Of a DNA stretch of 64,000 nt, positions 52,998 through 61,503 are shown piece by piece. The translations under genes were made by a program, and so were the position numbers. Each line of letters starts with the position of its first letter. Position 1 is the stretch's first letter. The notes below the pieces were generated by a model that was given only the letters and a program-made list of their open reading frames with translations, ran no database searches and had not been told where the DNA came from. Source of the stretch: Allomuricauda sp. (GTDB taxonomy: Bacteria; Bacteroidota; Bacteroidia; Flavobacteriales; Flavobacteriaceae); assembly GCF_028280385.1 (NCBI RefSeq), contig NZ_JANQLX010000002.1, forward strand, positions 124,001 to 188,000. Direction: 5' to 3'.

Positions 52998-53459
52998 ATG
53001 CCAACGTATCAGATTAAAGTAAATGGAGCCTCAAAGACTGTAGATGTCTCCGAGGATACTCCGGTTTTGTGGGTGCTAAGGGACCATTTGGACCTGGTGG
53101 GCACCAAATATGGATGTGGAATAGGCCAATGTGGCGCTTGCACCATTCATTTGGACGGCAATGCCGTTCGGAGCTGTTCCTTGACCCTTGCGCAGGTGGA
53201 CGGGAAAGAGATTACTACAATAGAGGGCTTGTCCGAAGATGGTTCCCATCCGGTACAACAAGCTTGGAAAGAAGTGGACGTTCCGCAATGTGGCTATTGC
53301 CAAGCCGGACAAATCATGACCGCTTCTGCCTTCTTGGAAAACAATCCCAATCCTACAGAGGAGGAAGTCAAAAATGCCATGCACGGTAACATTTGTAGAT
53401 GTGCATCCTATACCAGGATCAAGAAGGCGGTATTGACCGCCGCAGAGCAAATGGACTGA
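52998..53459 (+). CDS. [2Fe-2S] subunit of a xanthine-dehydrogenase-family molybdoenzyme (IorA-like)
   Basis: The 153-residue product has an N-terminal plant-type ferredoxin (Cys40, Cys45, Cys48 and Cys60, in GCGIGQCGAC and SCSLTL) and a C-terminal all-helical domain binding a second cluster (Cys98, Cys101, Cys133 and Cys135, in CGYCQAGQ and CRC). All eight cluster-ligand Cys are present. It passes electrons to or from the Mo subunit encoded next. No signal peptide is visible, so it is probably exported by hitchhiking with the Tat-dependent large subunit. Confidence 0.92.
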   Translation: MPTYQIKVNGASKTVDVSEDTPVLWVLRDHLDLVGTKYGCGIGQCGACTIHLDGNAVRSCSLTLAQVDGKEITTIEGLSEDGSHPVQQAWKEVDVPQCGYCQAGQIMTASAFLENNPNPTEEEVKNAMHGNICRCASYTRIKKAVLTAAEQMD

Positions 53460-53489
53460 TTCCAACTATTTTCACCTAAAAACATTAAA

Positions 53490-55724
53490 ATGTCATCAAA
53501 TTCAACAATAACCTTTAGTAGAAGGGCATTTATGCGGACCTCTTCCCTTGCCGGTGGAGGTATGCTCATCGGGTTCAATCTCTTTCAGGCATGTAAACCA
53601 AAAGCAGCGCCGCCCGTAGACCTTTCGCAATTGAACTATAACGATTTTAACGCCTTTATCAAGATTGCAGATAATGGGGCGGTCACCATATTTTCACCCA
53701 ACCCGGAAATTGGTCAAGGGGTAAAGACCGCCATGCCCATGATCATTGCCGAAGAACTGGATGTGGCTTGGAAGGACGTATATGTGGAACAAGGTAAACT
53801 GGACACCGAAAACTATCAGAGGCAGGTGGCCGGGGGAAGTCAGTCCATTCGCTTTGGATGGGATGCCTTGCGCCAAACAGGTGCCACAGCCAAGCTAATG
53901 TTGGTCAAAGCGGCCGCGGCAAGATGGGGCGTGGATGCGGCGGAATGCACGGTGAGTGAAGGAGTAATTACCAATGCTGCCGGTGAAACATTAGGCTACG
54001 GTGATGTGGTCAATGAAGCTGCCCTTTTGGAAGTCCCTGAAGTGGAGCAAGTGGCCTTGAAAGACCCTAAGGATTACAAAATCATGGGAAAGAGCGCCGT
54101 AAACGTGGATATTGATAAAATTACCACCGGTAAACCGCTGTTCGGCCTTGACTATAAAGCTGAGGGAATGGTATATGCCGCCTTGGTAAGACCTCCAGCC
54201 TTTGGCAAAAAGTTGGTCTCGTATGACGATTCCGAAGCACGGAAAATGCCCGGGGTCATAGATGTGGTTAAGATTGGGGAGAAAGTCAGGGCATTGTTGG
54301 CAGAAGACCCAGGTTTCGGCAGTAAAATATCCTCTAGTGATAAGATAGCCGTGATCGCTGAAACCACCTGGCAGGCATTTAAGGCCAAAGAAGCCATAAA
54401 AGCCGAATGGGAAGATGATACCACCGTGGAAAGCACAAAGGACCACGACCAAATATTGATGGGCTTATTGGATGGTAAGGAATTCAATACGCTCCGTTCG
54501 GATGGAAATATCGAAAAAGCCTTTGCCCAGTCCGATGAAATATTGGAACGCACCTATGAGTCACCTTTTTTACCGCATAACTGCTTGGAACCAATGAATT
54601 TCTATGCGGCGGTAACAGATGAGAAAGTGCATTTGGTGGGACCGATCCAAACGCCGGCTTGGAAAGCAGGATTGGTGGCGAAAATGTTGGGCCGGGATGA
54701 AAAGGATATCCATCTGGAGATGACCAGAATGGGTGGTGGATTTGGTAGAAGGTTGTTTGGCGATTTCGTTATTGAGGCCGCTGAAGTTGCCGATGCCATT
54801 CGCAAACCGGTAAAAGTCGTATTCACCCGTGAAGATGATATGGGAATTGGGGTGTACCGCCCTGCTATCAAGTACCGCATCAAAGCTGGAATCAAAGATG
54901 GCAAAATCAACGCGTATCACCTTAAGGAAGCAGCTATCAACGATGGCATGTATGGACTTATCCCAAATTTCTTCCCAGCTGGGGCCATTGAAAACTACCA
55001 GGTGGACTCCGCAACTTATGATAGTAATATTACCACGGGGGCGTGGAGAGCGCCCTACACCAATTTCCTGGCTTCAGCAGAGCAAAGTTTCTTTGATGAA
55101 CTCGCTGAACTGATGGAAGTGGATAAGATTCAACTGCGATTGGACCTTTTGGATAAGGTTGATCCAGATGCGGACGAGCGTATCCAATATTCCCCAGAAC
55201 GCATGAAGGAAGTCATAAAGGTCGCTGTGGAGAAGTCTGGCTGGGGTACCAAGCCCAGCAATGTGTACCAAGGGTTTGTAAATTATTATTGCCATAATTC
55301 ACACGTGGCCGAAGTAGCTGATGTTGAAATAGAAAATGGGGAACCCGTGGTTAAAAAAGTTACTTGTGTGGTGGACTGCGGTATAATTGTGAATCCTACT
55401 GGGGCCGCCAACCAGGCGGAAGGTGGGGTGATTGATGGAGTAGGACACGCCATGTATGGGGACTTTACTTTTGATGGAGGCTCGGGTCATGCCCAAAACT
55501 TCGACAGATATCGACTTATACGAATGAGGGAGGTTCCCGAAGTGGAAACGCATTTCATTAAAAATGAGTATTCGCCCACTGGTTTGGGGGAACCCACACT
55601 GCCCCCTGCCGGCGGTGCCATTGCCAATGCATTTAAAGCTGCAACGGGCAAGAGACTTTATCAACAACCATTTACCAAAAACCCAGAGCTTTTAAAAGTA
55701 CCCGAAAAGGAAATAATAGGTTGA
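53490..55724 (+). CDS. Molybdopterin-binding large subunit of a xanthine-dehydrogenase-family enzyme (IorB-like), Tat-exported
   Basis: The 744-residue product begins with a Tat signal (SRRAFM) and a lipobox-like LFQAC, so it is probably folded before export. The body is the Ald_Xan_dh_C2-type Mo subunit: MVYAALVRPPAFGKKL, TRMGGGFGRRLFGDF, MGIGVYRPAIKYRIKAGI, ITTGAWRAPYTNF, and TGLGEPTLPPAGGAIANA near the C-terminus with the catalytic Glu. It acts with the [2Fe-2S] subunit and is isoquinoline-oxidoreductase-like; the substrate (N-heterocycle or aldehyde) cannot be read. No FAD subunit gene is present, so electrons must leave through another carrier such as cytochrome. Confidence 0.88.
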   Translation: MSSNSTITFSRRAFMRTSSLAGGGMLIGFNLFQACKPKAAPPVDLSQLNYNDFNAFIKIADNGAVTIFSPNPEIGQGVKTAMPMIIAEELDVAWKDVYVEQGKLDTENYQRQVAGGSQSIRFGWDALRQTGATAKLMLVKAAAARWGVDAAECTVSEGVITNAAGETLGYGDVVNEAALLEVPEVEQVALKDPKDYKIMGKSAVNVDIDKITTGKPLFGLDYKAEGMVYAALVRPPAFGKKLVSYDDSEARKMPGVIDVVKIGEKVRALLAEDPGFGSKISSSDKIAVIAETTWQAFKAKEAIKAEWEDDTTVESTKDHDQILMGLLDGKEFNTLRSDGNIEKAFAQSDEILERTYESPFLPHNCLEPMNFYAAVTDEKVHLVGPIQTPAWKAGLVAKMLGRDEKDIHLEMTRMGGGFGRRLFGDFVIEAAEVADAIRKPVKVVFTREDDMGIGVYRPAIKYRIKAGIKDGKINAYHLKEAAINDGMYGLIPNFFPAGAIENYQVDSATYDSNITTGAWRAPYTNFLASAEQSFFDELAELMEVDKIQLRLDLLDKVDPDADERIQYSPERMKEVIKVAVEKSGWGTKPSNVYQGFVNYYCHNSHVAEVADVEIENGEPVVKKVTCVVDCGIIVNPTGAANQAEGGVIDGVGHAMYGDFTFDGGSGHAQNFDRYRLIRMREVPEVETHFIKNEYSPTGLGEPTLPPAGGAIANAFKAATGKRLYQQPFTKNPELLKVPEKEIIG

Positions 55725-55728
55725 TTAT

Positions 55729-55983
55729 ATGACGATATTATTGTTTGGGATAACCAAGGACATTGTGGGTAGTCCCACATTGTCCGTCCCTACATTGAGC
55801 GCTACGGGAAAATCCATTCCAAAAACGGTCAAAGAGCTTAAGGAGTTTCTTGGAGAAACCTATCCGGAGCTCAATAAGCTCTCTTCATTGGCTGTTGCTG
55901 TGAACAATTCCTACGCGAATGATGATGAATTAATCAATGCATATGACGAAATTGCACTGATTCCTCCCGTAAGTGGTGGGTAA
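55729..55983 (+). CDS. moaD: Molybdopterin synthase sulfur carrier subunit
   Basis: A ubiquitin-like MoaD of 84 residues ending in VSGG, the C-terminal Gly-Gly that is activated and thiocarboxylated. It lies 4 nt after the Mo subunit gene and 25 nt before moaA. It supplies sulfur to the dithiolene of molybdopterin, working with MoaE; MoaE is not in the window. MoeB further downstream would adenylate it. Confidence 0.88.
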   Translation: MTILLFGITKDIVGSPTLSVPTLSATGKSIPKTVKELKEFLGETYPELNKLSSLAVAVNNSYANDDELINAYDEIALIPPVSGG

Positions 55984-56008
55984 TGGTTCAGTGTTTTAGG
56001 GAAAAACC

Positions 56009-56995
56009 ATGTTGATAGACAATCACAACAGACAAATAAACTATTTGCGACTGGCGGTTACCGATAGATGTAATCTGCGTTGCAATTACTGCATGCCCGC
56101 AGAGGGAATAGATTTTGTTAAAAATGATAAACTGCTCACTATCGATGAACTTATTCAAGTGGGTCGAATTTTGGTAGGGCAGGGCATTGATAAAATTAGG
56201 ATAACCGGAGGAGAACCATTTGTCCGAAAGGATTTGATGGTATTATTAAGGGCACTATCACAAATGAAAGGCCTAAATGATATTTCGGTTACCACCAATG
56301 CCACTTTGATAGGACCACATATTGATGAGCTTAAACAATTGGGTATCAAAAATGTGAACGTAAGCCTCGATTCCATTAATCGGGAAACTTTTGAACGCAT
56401 TACCAGAAGAAAACAGTTCGACACCGTACATAACAATCTTATCCGGTTGATTACAGAGGGCTTTAATGTGAGGATCAATTTCATTGTGCTCGACGGACAA
56501 AATGTGCAGGATATGATTCCTATTTTGGAGGTCATGAAACATCATAAGGTTTCCGTTCGGTTTTTGGAGGAAATGCCATTCAATGGAGGGTCCAAGAAAT
56601 TCACGGATATCAAATGGAACCACAGGGCCATTCTGGAGCATATCACAAAAGCATTCCCAAACTTTGAAAAATTGGAATCCCCGGCAACCTCCACTTCTGT
56701 TAATTTCAAAATTAGGGGACATGCTGGGACATTTGGTATAATTCCTTCATTCAGTAGAACTTTTTGTGGTAGTTGCAACCGCTTAAGGGTTACGGCAACC
56801 GGCGATGTAATCACCTGTTTATATGGAAAACCAAAAGCCAATTTGAGGCAAGTAATACGAGGGAATAACTCCACCGGTGATATTGAGCAAGCCATTTTAA
56901 AAGCAGTGGGCTCAAGGGCAAAAACAGGTTTTGATGCCCAGGAGGAACATGCCGTGACCGTTTTCGAAAATTCCATGACTTCCATTGGAGGTTAA
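56009..56995 (+). CDS. moaA: GTP 3',8-cyclase MoaA
   Basis: The 328-residue radical SAM protein has the CNLRCNYC (CX3CX2C) cluster motif near the N-terminus, the second cluster motif CGSCNRLRVTATGDVITC near 253-270, and the C-terminal Gly-Gly that is needed for activity. ITGGEPFVRKDL is the SAM-binding stretch. It rearranges GTP to the cyclic intermediate in the first step of molybdenum cofactor synthesis. MoaC, its usual partner, is not in this cluster. Confidence 0.95.
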   Translation: MLIDNHNRQINYLRLAVTDRCNLRCNYCMPAEGIDFVKNDKLLTIDELIQVGRILVGQGIDKIRITGGEPFVRKDLMVLLRALSQMKGLNDISVTTNATLIGPHIDELKQLGIKNVNVSLDSINRETFERITRRKQFDTVHNNLIRLITEGFNVRINFIVLDGQNVQDMIPILEVMKHHKVSVRFLEEMPFNGGSKKFTDIKWNHRAILEHITKAFPNFEKLESPATSTSVNFKIRGHAGTFGIIPSFSRTFCGSCNRLRVTATGDVITCLYGKPKANLRQVIRGNNSTGDIEQAILKAVGSRAKTGFDAQEEHAVTVFENSMTSIGG

Positions 56996-57011
56996 GTATC
57001 AAAAAAATGAA

Positions 57012-57605
57012 ATGATAGAAGAGATTCCTCAACTTTATGGATTGGTACTTGCAGGTGGTAAAAGTACCCGGATGGGTTCAGATAAAGCGCAATTGAACTA
57101 TCATGGCATGCCACAGCAAGAGTATCTGTACCAACTGCTGGAACAAATCTGTGATAAAGTGTTTTTAAGTGTACGCAAGGAACAGCAGTCCTTGTTTTCC
57201 GAAGCATTTGGTACGATAACGGATATGAACGAGTATCGAGGTCCTTTTAATGGTATTTTGAGTGCTCATAAGATCTATCCAAAAGTAGCATGGCTGGTAG
57301 TAGCCTGTGATCTTCCTTTGTTGGACCTACATTCCTTGGAATATTTAAAGGAAAGTAGAAATCCTGCAAAAAAAGCAACCTCTTTTGCAACTCACGAAAG
57401 TGGCCTTCCAGAGCCGTTGGTGACCATTTGGGAGCCAAAGGGCCTTTCACAATCCGTCGATTATTTGAGGAATGCGGAAAGTTCATGCCCTAGAAAGTTC
57501 CTTATACATTCTGAAATCAAGTTGGTCCATCCCGAGCGGGATGAAGTACTTTACAATGCCAACTCGGTGGCGGAATACGAATTTGCAAAAGCTAAATTGG
57601 GATAA
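57012..57605 (+). CDS. mobA: Molybdenum cofactor guanylyltransferase
   Basis: From ATG 57012 (MIEEIPQLYGLVLAGGKSTR) the product is 197 residues; an upstream TTG at 56985 overlaps the moaA end. The nucleotidyltransferase motif LAGGKSTRMGSDKA is followed by the magnesium-binding ACDLPLLDL near residue 97. MobA attaches GMP to Mo-MPT. XDH-family enzymes usually use MCD or plain cofactor, so the target of the guanylated cofactor is another Mo enzyme or the label is too narrow; a second nucleotidyltransferase follows downstream. Confidence 0.85.
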   Translation: MIEEIPQLYGLVLAGGKSTRMGSDKAQLNYHGMPQQEYLYQLLEQICDKVFLSVRKEQQSLFSEAFGTITDMNEYRGPFNGILSAHKIYPKVAWLVVACDLPLLDLHSLEYLKESRNPAKKATSFATHESGLPEPLVTIWEPKGLSQSVDYLRNAESSCPRKFLIHSEIKLVHPERDEVLYNANSVAEYEFAKAKLG

Positions 57606-58679
57606 ATGCAGCACCGGTATAGCAGACAAACCCGTTTAAAAAGTTTTGGGGAAGAGGCCCAATCCAAACTAGCTGAAGCCAAGGTGCTCATAGTGGGGTT
57701 GGGAGGTCTGGGCTTGCCTGTGGCCCAATATCTCAACGCCATGGGAGTGGGAACACTGGGTCTCGTAGATCAAGATGTGGTAGAACTGCACAATCTACAA
57801 AGACAGGTGCTTTATAGTGAAAAGGATGTTGGACGCCAAAAACTTGAGGTGGCACACGAGAAGCTTCGTCAACAAAATTCATCTACCCATTTTGACATAT
57901 TCGACACTTTTCTGACCAAAGACAATGCTTTGGAACTGATTGGCCAGTTTGATGTAGTGGTGGATGCCACGGATAACTTTCCAACCCGATATTTGATCAA
58001 TGATGCCTGTGTGATGCTCAACAAACCTTTCGTATATGGGGCATTACACGGATTTGAAGGTCATGTCAGCGTCTTTAATCTGAATGATGGCCCAACTTAT
58101 CGCTGCCTGTATCCGACCATGCCCTCTGAACAAGAGATTCCCGATTGCAATGATAACGGGGTACTGGGTGTTGTTCCTGGAATCATCGGCAGTTTGCAAG
58201 CACTGGAAGTTGTTAAATTGGTCACTGGAGTAGGAGAGGTGTTGTCCGGAAGGCTATTGCTTTACGACGGATTAAGCCAACGGGCAAATCAAATAAAGTT
58301 TGGGGCAAAACCAGAATTCAAGAAGATTTCACAACTGCAAAACGCCTATGGTCCATCTGATTGTGAAAGGGTTTCCCAGCTAAGTTCGGATAATTTCATA
58401 GCAATGAGAAATTCCAAGCAAAACTATACTTTGATTGATGTACGGACACCCCAAGAATATGACCAATACCATCTGCCCGAAGCCAAAAACATACCCTTGG
58501 ACCAATTGGAAGATTCCAATTTACAATGGGAGAATCCGAAGGAGGTTTATGTCATATGCCAATCAGGAAAAAGAAGCGCCACAGCAGTAAAGTTGTTCCA
58601 AACCAAATATCCAAACCTGCAATTTCATTCCATTTTGGGAGGAATGAATAGCTTAGAAGCCATCAGCCACAACATATAA
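57606..58679 (+). CDS. moeB: MoeB/ThiF-type adenylyltransferase with C-terminal rhodanese domain
   Basis: The 357-residue product joins an E1-like domain (about 1-240: RYSRQTRLKSFGEEAQ, the ATP loop VGLGGLGLPVAQYL, DATDNFPTRYLIND) and a rhodanese domain (about 265-355) with active-site Cys in VICQSGKRSATA. It adenylates MoaD and likely provides sulfur through the rhodanese Cys. The tetra-Cys zinc site of MoeB/ThiF is incomplete: the first pair reads YRCLYP with one Cys only, and the second CxxC near the end of the E1 domain is absent. It begins directly at the mobA stop. Confidence 0.9.
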   Translation: MQHRYSRQTRLKSFGEEAQSKLAEAKVLIVGLGGLGLPVAQYLNAMGVGTLGLVDQDVVELHNLQRQVLYSEKDVGRQKLEVAHEKLRQQNSSTHFDIFDTFLTKDNALELIGQFDVVVDATDNFPTRYLINDACVMLNKPFVYGALHGFEGHVSVFNLNDGPTYRCLYPTMPSEQEIPDCNDNGVLGVVPGIIGSLQALEVVKLVTGVGEVLSGRLLLYDGLSQRANQIKFGAKPEFKKISQLQNAYGPSDCERVSQLSSDNFIAMRNSKQNYTLIDVRTPQEYDQYHLPEAKNIPLDQLEDSNLQWENPKEVYVICQSGKRSATAVKLFQTKYPNLQFHSILGGMNSLEAISHNI

Positions 58680-59878
58680 TGATATCGTATTCAAGTGCAC
58701 TGCAAAAAGTGCTGGAGCATACCCTGACCATGGAATCACAAGAGGTGGATCTGTTTCAAAGTAACGGACAGGTTTTAGCCGAAAATATCTATGCCGACCG
58801 GGATTTCCCCCCATTTGACAGAGCAACCAAAGATGGTATTGCCATTGCCTTTGATGCGGTTGAAAGGGGTAATAAAAAATTCAAATCCGCCGGAATTGCG
58901 CAAGCAGGAAGTCCGCAACAAAACTTACAGAATTCTTCAGATTGTATTGAAATAATGACGGGGGCCATGGTACCCAGAAATGCGGACACCGTGGTTATGT
59001 ATGAGCATCTTATGGAAAAGGATGGTGTCTTTGAACTTCAAAAAGAGGTCCAACAAGGACAGAACATCCACTATCAAGCCAGTGATGTGGCCAAAGGTAG
59101 TATTCTGCTTTGGCCAGGGACACGCATAGGGTCGGCAGAGATTGGAGTGATGGCCACCGTTGGCAAATCCAGGGTGCTGATCAAAAAATTACCCAAAATT
59201 GCCGTAATATCTACAGGAAATGAGCTGGTGGATGTGGACAAAACCCCAGAACCGTTTCAAATTAGGAAGTCCAACTCGCACACCATTCATGCCTTGTTAC
59301 AAAATGAAGGTATCACGGCGGAGCTCTTTCATTTCGTGGACGACCTGCAGGAACTAAAATCGAAATTGGAAACCATTGTGCAGCAATTTGATGTGTTGCT
59401 GTTGAGCGGTGGGGTTTCCAAAGGAAAATTCGATTTTTTACCAGCGGCATTTGATGCCTTAGGGGTCAAAAAGGTATTTCATAAAGTAAAGCTGCGACCG
59501 GGTAAACCATTTTGGTTTGGAGTCCATAAGGCAAGTGAAACCACCATATTTTCATTCCCTGGCAATCCCGTTTCCACCTTTGTCGGATATCATGTGTACT
59601 TTAGGACTTGGCTTAACAAATCATTGGGAGTGGATTCCCCTGAATTTACCGTATTTTTAAAGGAGTCCTTTGAAAATACAACAGATTTGACGCTTTTTGT
59701 GGCCGTTGAATTGGAAAACACAGAAGGAAAATTGATGGCCAGTAGAATCTCCACAACGGGATCGGGAGATGTCAAGTTGCTTTCGAGGGCAGATGGGTTT
59801 ATTTGTGTGAATCCGGGAGAAGTTTTTACGAAAAATCAAATAGTTAGGTTTATTCCTAGTAGGAAGGTAGTCACATGA
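58679..59878 (+). CDS. moeA: Molybdopterin molybdotransferase MoeA
   Basis: The 399-residue product has the MoeA domain order: MoeA N-terminal and linker domains (about 1-170; DFPPFDRATKDGIAIAF in place of the common SAMDGYA motif, then IEIMTGAMVPRNADTVV), a MoCF-like domain (about 175-310: VAVISTGNEL, LLSGGVSKGKFDF, LRPGKPFWFG, FSFPGNPVST) and a C-terminal barrel. It inserts molybdate into adenylated molybdopterin. The overlap with moeB is 1 nt, with xdhC 4 nt. Confidence 0.93.
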   Translation: MISYSSALQKVLEHTLTMESQEVDLFQSNGQVLAENIYADRDFPPFDRATKDGIAIAFDAVERGNKKFKSAGIAQAGSPQQNLQNSSDCIEIMTGAMVPRNADTVVMYEHLMEKDGVFELQKEVQQGQNIHYQASDVAKGSILLWPGTRIGSAEIGVMATVGKSRVLIKKLPKIAVISTGNELVDVDKTPEPFQIRKSNSHTIHALLQNEGITAELFHFVDDLQELKSKLETIVQQFDVLLLSGGVSKGKFDFLPAAFDALGVKKVFHKVKLRPGKPFWFGVHKASETTIFSFPGNPVSTFVGYHVYFRTWLNKSLGVDSPEFTVFLKESFENTTDLTLFVAVELENTEGKLMASRISTTGSGDVKLLSRADGFICVNPGEVFTKNQIVRFIPSRKVVT

Positions 59879-60885
59879 CGCATGAGCTCAAACATATAAT
59901 TCGTCAGTTCGAACTGAACAAACCCAAAGGCCAGCAAGCCGTGTTGGCCACGGTGGTGGCATTGGATGGCTCTTCCTATAGAAGACCAGGGGTGCGAATG
60001 CTCATTTTTGATTCAGGCGAAATGGTTGGTGCCGTTAGCGGTGGCTGCGTTGAAAAAGAGGTTTTTCGACAAGCAGAATCTGTGTTCAACACTGGTATCC
60101 CACGGGTAATGGTGTATGATGGGCGGTATCGCTTGGGCTGTGAGGGTGTTTTATATATCCTTTTGGAAAAGTTTGACCCTGATTCATCCTTCCTGAATCT
60201 ATTTTGGGATACCATTCAAAATAGAAATCCATTTTCCATTCATACCTACTTTGAAAAAGAGCAAAACGATAGCGCTAAATATCATACCGTTTTCCATTTT
60301 GAAGGTGAAATACTTCCCATTGCCCCGCGAAACGGGAAGGATATTTCTGGTCTTCTGCAATTTCAACAAGAGATGAAGCCCTGTTTTCAATTGGTAATCA
60401 TTGGTGCGGAGCATGATGCGGTGCAACTTTGCAAATATGCCTCACTTACGGGTTGGGAGGTTTCTGTGGTTGCCAACCCGCGAGAAGAAAAGACGCAACA
60501 GGATTTTCCTGGAGTCCACAAGCTGGTAAATGTGGAAGCGGAATTATACAAGCCTTCATTGGATGAACAAACTGCCGTTGTGGTTATGACCCACAGTTAT
60601 GTGAAGGATTTGCAATTCCTTATGGCTTTAAAAGAGGAGAAAATGGCATATTTGGGTCTTTTGGGTCCTGCCCGAAGACGTGAAAAGTTGTTTGATGAGT
60701 TGCTCGAACGCTGTCCGGATATTACGGAAGACTTTTTAGACCGAGTACATGGACCTGCTGGTATCAATATAGGGGCGGAAACACCACAGGAAATAGCAAT
60801 TTCCATTGTATCAGAGATTTTGACCGTCATAAGGGATACGGAACCCACATTGTTAAAGCATAAAATGGGTAGAATCCATACCTGA
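59875..60885 (+). CDS. XdhC family molybdoenzyme maturation protein
   Basis: The 336-residue protein has an N-terminal XdhC/CoxI domain (VVALDGSSYRRPGVRMLIF, GAVSGGCVEKEVFRQAE with the conserved Cys) and a C-terminal Rossmann domain (LVIIGAEHDAVQLCKYASL, then YLGLLGPARRREKLF and GPAGINIGAETPQEIAISI). XdhC binds and sulfurates the cofactor for xanthine-dehydrogenase-family enzymes; its presence ties the operon to the Mo subunit encoded at 53490. Confidence 0.92.
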   Translation: MTHELKHIIRQFELNKPKGQQAVLATVVALDGSSYRRPGVRMLIFDSGEMVGAVSGGCVEKEVFRQAESVFNTGIPRVMVYDGRYRLGCEGVLYILLEKFDPDSSFLNLFWDTIQNRNPFSIHTYFEKEQNDSAKYHTVFHFEGEILPIAPRNGKDISGLLQFQQEMKPCFQLVIIGAEHDAVQLCKYASLTGWEVSVVANPREEKTQQDFPGVHKLVNVEAELYKPSLDEQTAVVVMTHSYVKDLQFLMALKEEKMAYLGLLGPARRREKLFDELLERCPDITEDFLDRVHGPAGINIGAETPQEIAISIVSEILTVIRDTEPTLLKHKMGRIHT

Positions 60886-60888
60886 CCT

Positions 60889-61503
60889 ATGTCCACAAAC
60901 ATTGCCACCATCATTTTGGCCGCAGGCGCCTCCACCCGCATGGAAGGCCATATCAAGCAACTATTGCCATGGGGCAACACCACCCTTTTGGGAAACAGTA
61001 TTGTTCAGGCCAAAAAAGTATCTGGGAAGGTCTGCGTGGTTTTGGGAGCACATTTAGATGAAATAAGAAAGGAATTGCCTTTACACACATATTGGGTACA
61101 TAACCCGGAATGGAAATCAGGTATGGGGTCTTCGATTGCTAGCGGGGTCAATACCCTCATCAATGAAGGGAATACTCCAGATGGTATTCTGATCATGCTA
61201 GCCGACCAACCCATGTTGACCGCATCGTATTTAAGTAAGTTAAAATCGGCTTTTGCTGAGGGCAACAATAGTATTGTCGCCACCGAATATCCCAATGGGC
61301 TTGGGGTTCCAGCACTTTTCGATAAGTCACTGTTCCCTGTGCTCAGCGGTCTTAATCGGGAATTTGGTGCCCGACAAGTCATTATGTCCCAAAAATCTTT
61401 GTGTTTGGGGATAGATCCCATGGGAAAGGCAATGGATATTGACACACTCTTAGAATATAATCATATATCTCGTTTACAAGGTTTTAAACATGAAATTCTA
61501 TAG
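60889..61503 (+). CDS. Molybdenum cofactor cytidylyltransferase-like nucleotidyltransferase (MocA-like)
   Basis: The 204-residue product carries the nucleotidyltransferase motif LAAGASTRMEGHIKQLLPW at the N-terminus, IVQAKKVSGKVCVVLGAH, and ILIMLADQPML as metal-binding segment. It is of the MocA/NTP_transf_3 type that adds CMP (or similar) to Mo-MPT for XDH-family enzymes, which fits XdhC and the Mo subunit better than MobA does. The nucleotide preference cannot be read by eye. It ends 14 nt into the amidohydrolase gene. Confidence 0.82.
   Translation: MSTNIATIILAAGASTRMEGHIKQLLPWGNTTLLGNSIVQAKKVSGKVCVVLGAHLDEIRKELPLHTYWVHNPEWKSGMGSSIASGVNTLINEGNTPDGILIMLADQPMLTASYLSKLKSAFAEGNNSIVATEYPNGLGVPALFDKSLFPVLSGLNREFGARQVIMSQKSLCLGIDPMGKAMDIDTLLEYNHISRLQGFKHEIL

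Noticed and set aside
56985..57011. TTG start for mobA
   Set aside because: It overlaps moaA and adds nine residues ahead of the well-conserved N-terminus; ATG 57012 preferred.
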